From Chromatiaceae bacterium (GTDB lineage Bacteria > Pseudomonadota > Gammaproteobacteria > Chromatiales > Chromatiaceae): a stretch of 43,204 nt of DNA. Shown piece after piece: positions 42,584 through 43,204 of this stretch (positions are counted from its first letter, which is position 1; every line of letters begins with the position of its first letter). The notes beneath the pieces are model-generated. The model saw only the letters and a program-made list of their open reading frames with translations, searched no databases and was not told the origin of the DNA. The translations under genes were made by a program, and so were the position numbers. The DNA lies in the NCBI GenBank assembly GCA_025458165.1, contig JALOTB010000067.1, forward strand, positions 963-44,166, given 5' to 3'.

Positions 42584-43204
42584 ATGCCCGATCTGATGAA
42601 ACCCTCCGCGCTCGGCCTCGCCGCCCTCGGGGCGCTTGGCCTGCTGCTGTCCAACGCCGCCGCGGCCGATGAAATCCTCCCCGACCCGGTCCAGGTCTCC
42701 GAGCACACCTGGGCCTGGATCGGTCCCTACGGAGGGCCAAGCAAGGAGAACCGGGGCTTCCGCATGAATCTCGGTTTCGTGGTGGGTGAGGAGGCGGTGG
42801 CGGTGATCGACACGGGCTACGGCGACCCCATGGCCAAGGCCATGCTCGCCCACATCGCGGAGGTCACCGAGCGCCCGGTGCGCTACGCCATCAACACCAA
42901 CAGCCAGCCGCACCGGGTGCTCGGTAACGCCGTTCTGCGTGCCGCCGGGGCCGAGATCATCGCGGGCGCCCCGGCCGTCCCTCGTATCGCGGGGCAGGGC
43001 GCCGAGATGGCCGCCGCGGCCGAGGGTGTGCTCGGCCTTGACCCTGGCGGCATCACGCCCCCCGGCGAGCCGGAGCGGCCGATCGACGCGACCACCGATC
43101 TCGCGCTCGGCGGCGTCACCCTGCGGGTGATCCCGGTGGGCACCGCCCATACCGAGGGGAGCCTGGTGGTGGAGGTGGTCGAGGACCGGCTGGTCTTCGC
43201 CGGC
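42584..43204 (+). CDS. Metallo-beta-lactamase-fold exported protein, partial
   Basis: The 3' end is cut by the window; 207 residues are present. A signal peptide (ALGLAALGALGLLLSNAAAA) precedes an MBL fold with NLGFVVGEEAVAVIDTGYG. Where the family normally shows HxHxDH, this protein reads NSQPHR (N106, Q108, H110, R111), so the first metal-ligand set is missing; GTAHTEGSL still has the third His. SoxH or quinoprotein-relay metallohydrolases look similar in overall layout. It may be a non-metal or altered-metal member. GAGGAG precedes the ATG. Confidence 0.85.
   Translation, partial: MPDLMKPSALGLAALGALGLLLSNAAAADEILPDPVQVSEHTWAWIGPYGGPSKENRGFRMNLGFVVGEEAVAVIDTGYGDPMAKAMLAHIAEVTERPVRYAINTNSQPHRVLGNAVLRAAGAEIIAGAPAVPRIAGQGAEMAAAAEGVLGLDPGGITPPGEPERPIDATTDLALGGVTLRVIPVGTAHTEGSLVVEVVEDRLVFAG

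Overview
The window looks like a chromosome segment from a high-GC gammaproteobacterium, most likely a purple sulfur bacterium (Chromatiaceae-like). The main clues are a frameshifted glycine/tyrosine-rich sulfur-globule-type protein, a broad set of sulfur-transfer genes (three rhodanese-containing proteins, a DsrE-fold protein, a cysteine desulfurase, two TlpA-like thioredoxins), a cytochrome cd1 nitrite reductase cluster, and genes for oxygen-independent ubiquinone synthesis. No rRNA, tRNA or CRISPR array was seen. All family calls come from reading motifs; no database search was possible.

Region 1 (1-6.0 kb) is miscellaneous. It starts with a run of 23 C, followed by a secreted FN3/LamG protein with 42-residue C-terminal repeats, a solo IS66-type transposase element with recognisable inverted ends, an exported Pcm-type methyltransferase, a thioredoxin-CcdA fusion, and a small cysteine-rich zinc-ribbon protein.

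Region 2 (6.1-18.7 kb) is a respiratory nitrite-reduction and heme d1 island: nirS, a DUF2189 membrane protein, nirC, nirF, nirD, nirL, a nirG-nirH fusion, nirJ, ubiU, a broken ubiV, ubiT, a class II-like cytochrome c, and nirN. Two FNR/Dnr-type palindromes lie upstream of nirS and nirC, so the island is probably induced at low oxygen or by NO. nirE, nirM and nor genes are not in the window.

Region 3 (18.8-24.4 kb) holds envelope functions: a lytic transglycosylase lipoprotein, an L,D-transpeptidase, a four-repeat two-cysteine exported protein, the frameshifted sulfur-globule-like gene and an ABC exporter. About 790 bases without a recognisable gene follow.

Region 4 (24.4-43.2 kb) is the most unusual part. 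Two ArsR-family repressors, one fused to rhodanese, flank or split at least three transcription units. Unit A (24.9-32.2 kb) encodes small thioredoxin-like or periplasmic proteins, TlpA, an exported tandem rhodanese, and a Tat-exported type II DMSO-reductase-family enzyme. That enzyme has an Mo catalytic subunit, an Fe-S subunit, and a gamma subunit in which an ethylbenzene-dehydrogenase-like heme b domain is fused to a c-type cytochrome domain. Unit B (33.1-34.8 kb) encodes an unknown exported protein, a second TlpA-like protein and a dual-specificity phosphatase. Unit C (35.1 kb to the window end) encodes a fatty acid hydroxylase/sterol desaturase-type protein, a DedA-rhodanese fusion, a DsrE-fold protein, a gamma-type PLP enzyme, a cysteine desulfurase, an unknown protein, a methyltransferase, an ArsM arsenite methyltransferase, a cytochrome c'-like protein, and a metallo-beta-lactamase-fold protein lacking its first metal-ligand motif (cut by the window end). 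The same palindrome, TCAAC-N6-GTTGA, occurs in front of units B and C and of the rhodanese-ArsR gene. This suggests one sulfur-responsive regulon combining a periplasmic molybdoenzyme with sulfur transfer and methylation. The substrate (thioether, selenium, arsenic or another oxyanion) cannot be told from sequence alone.
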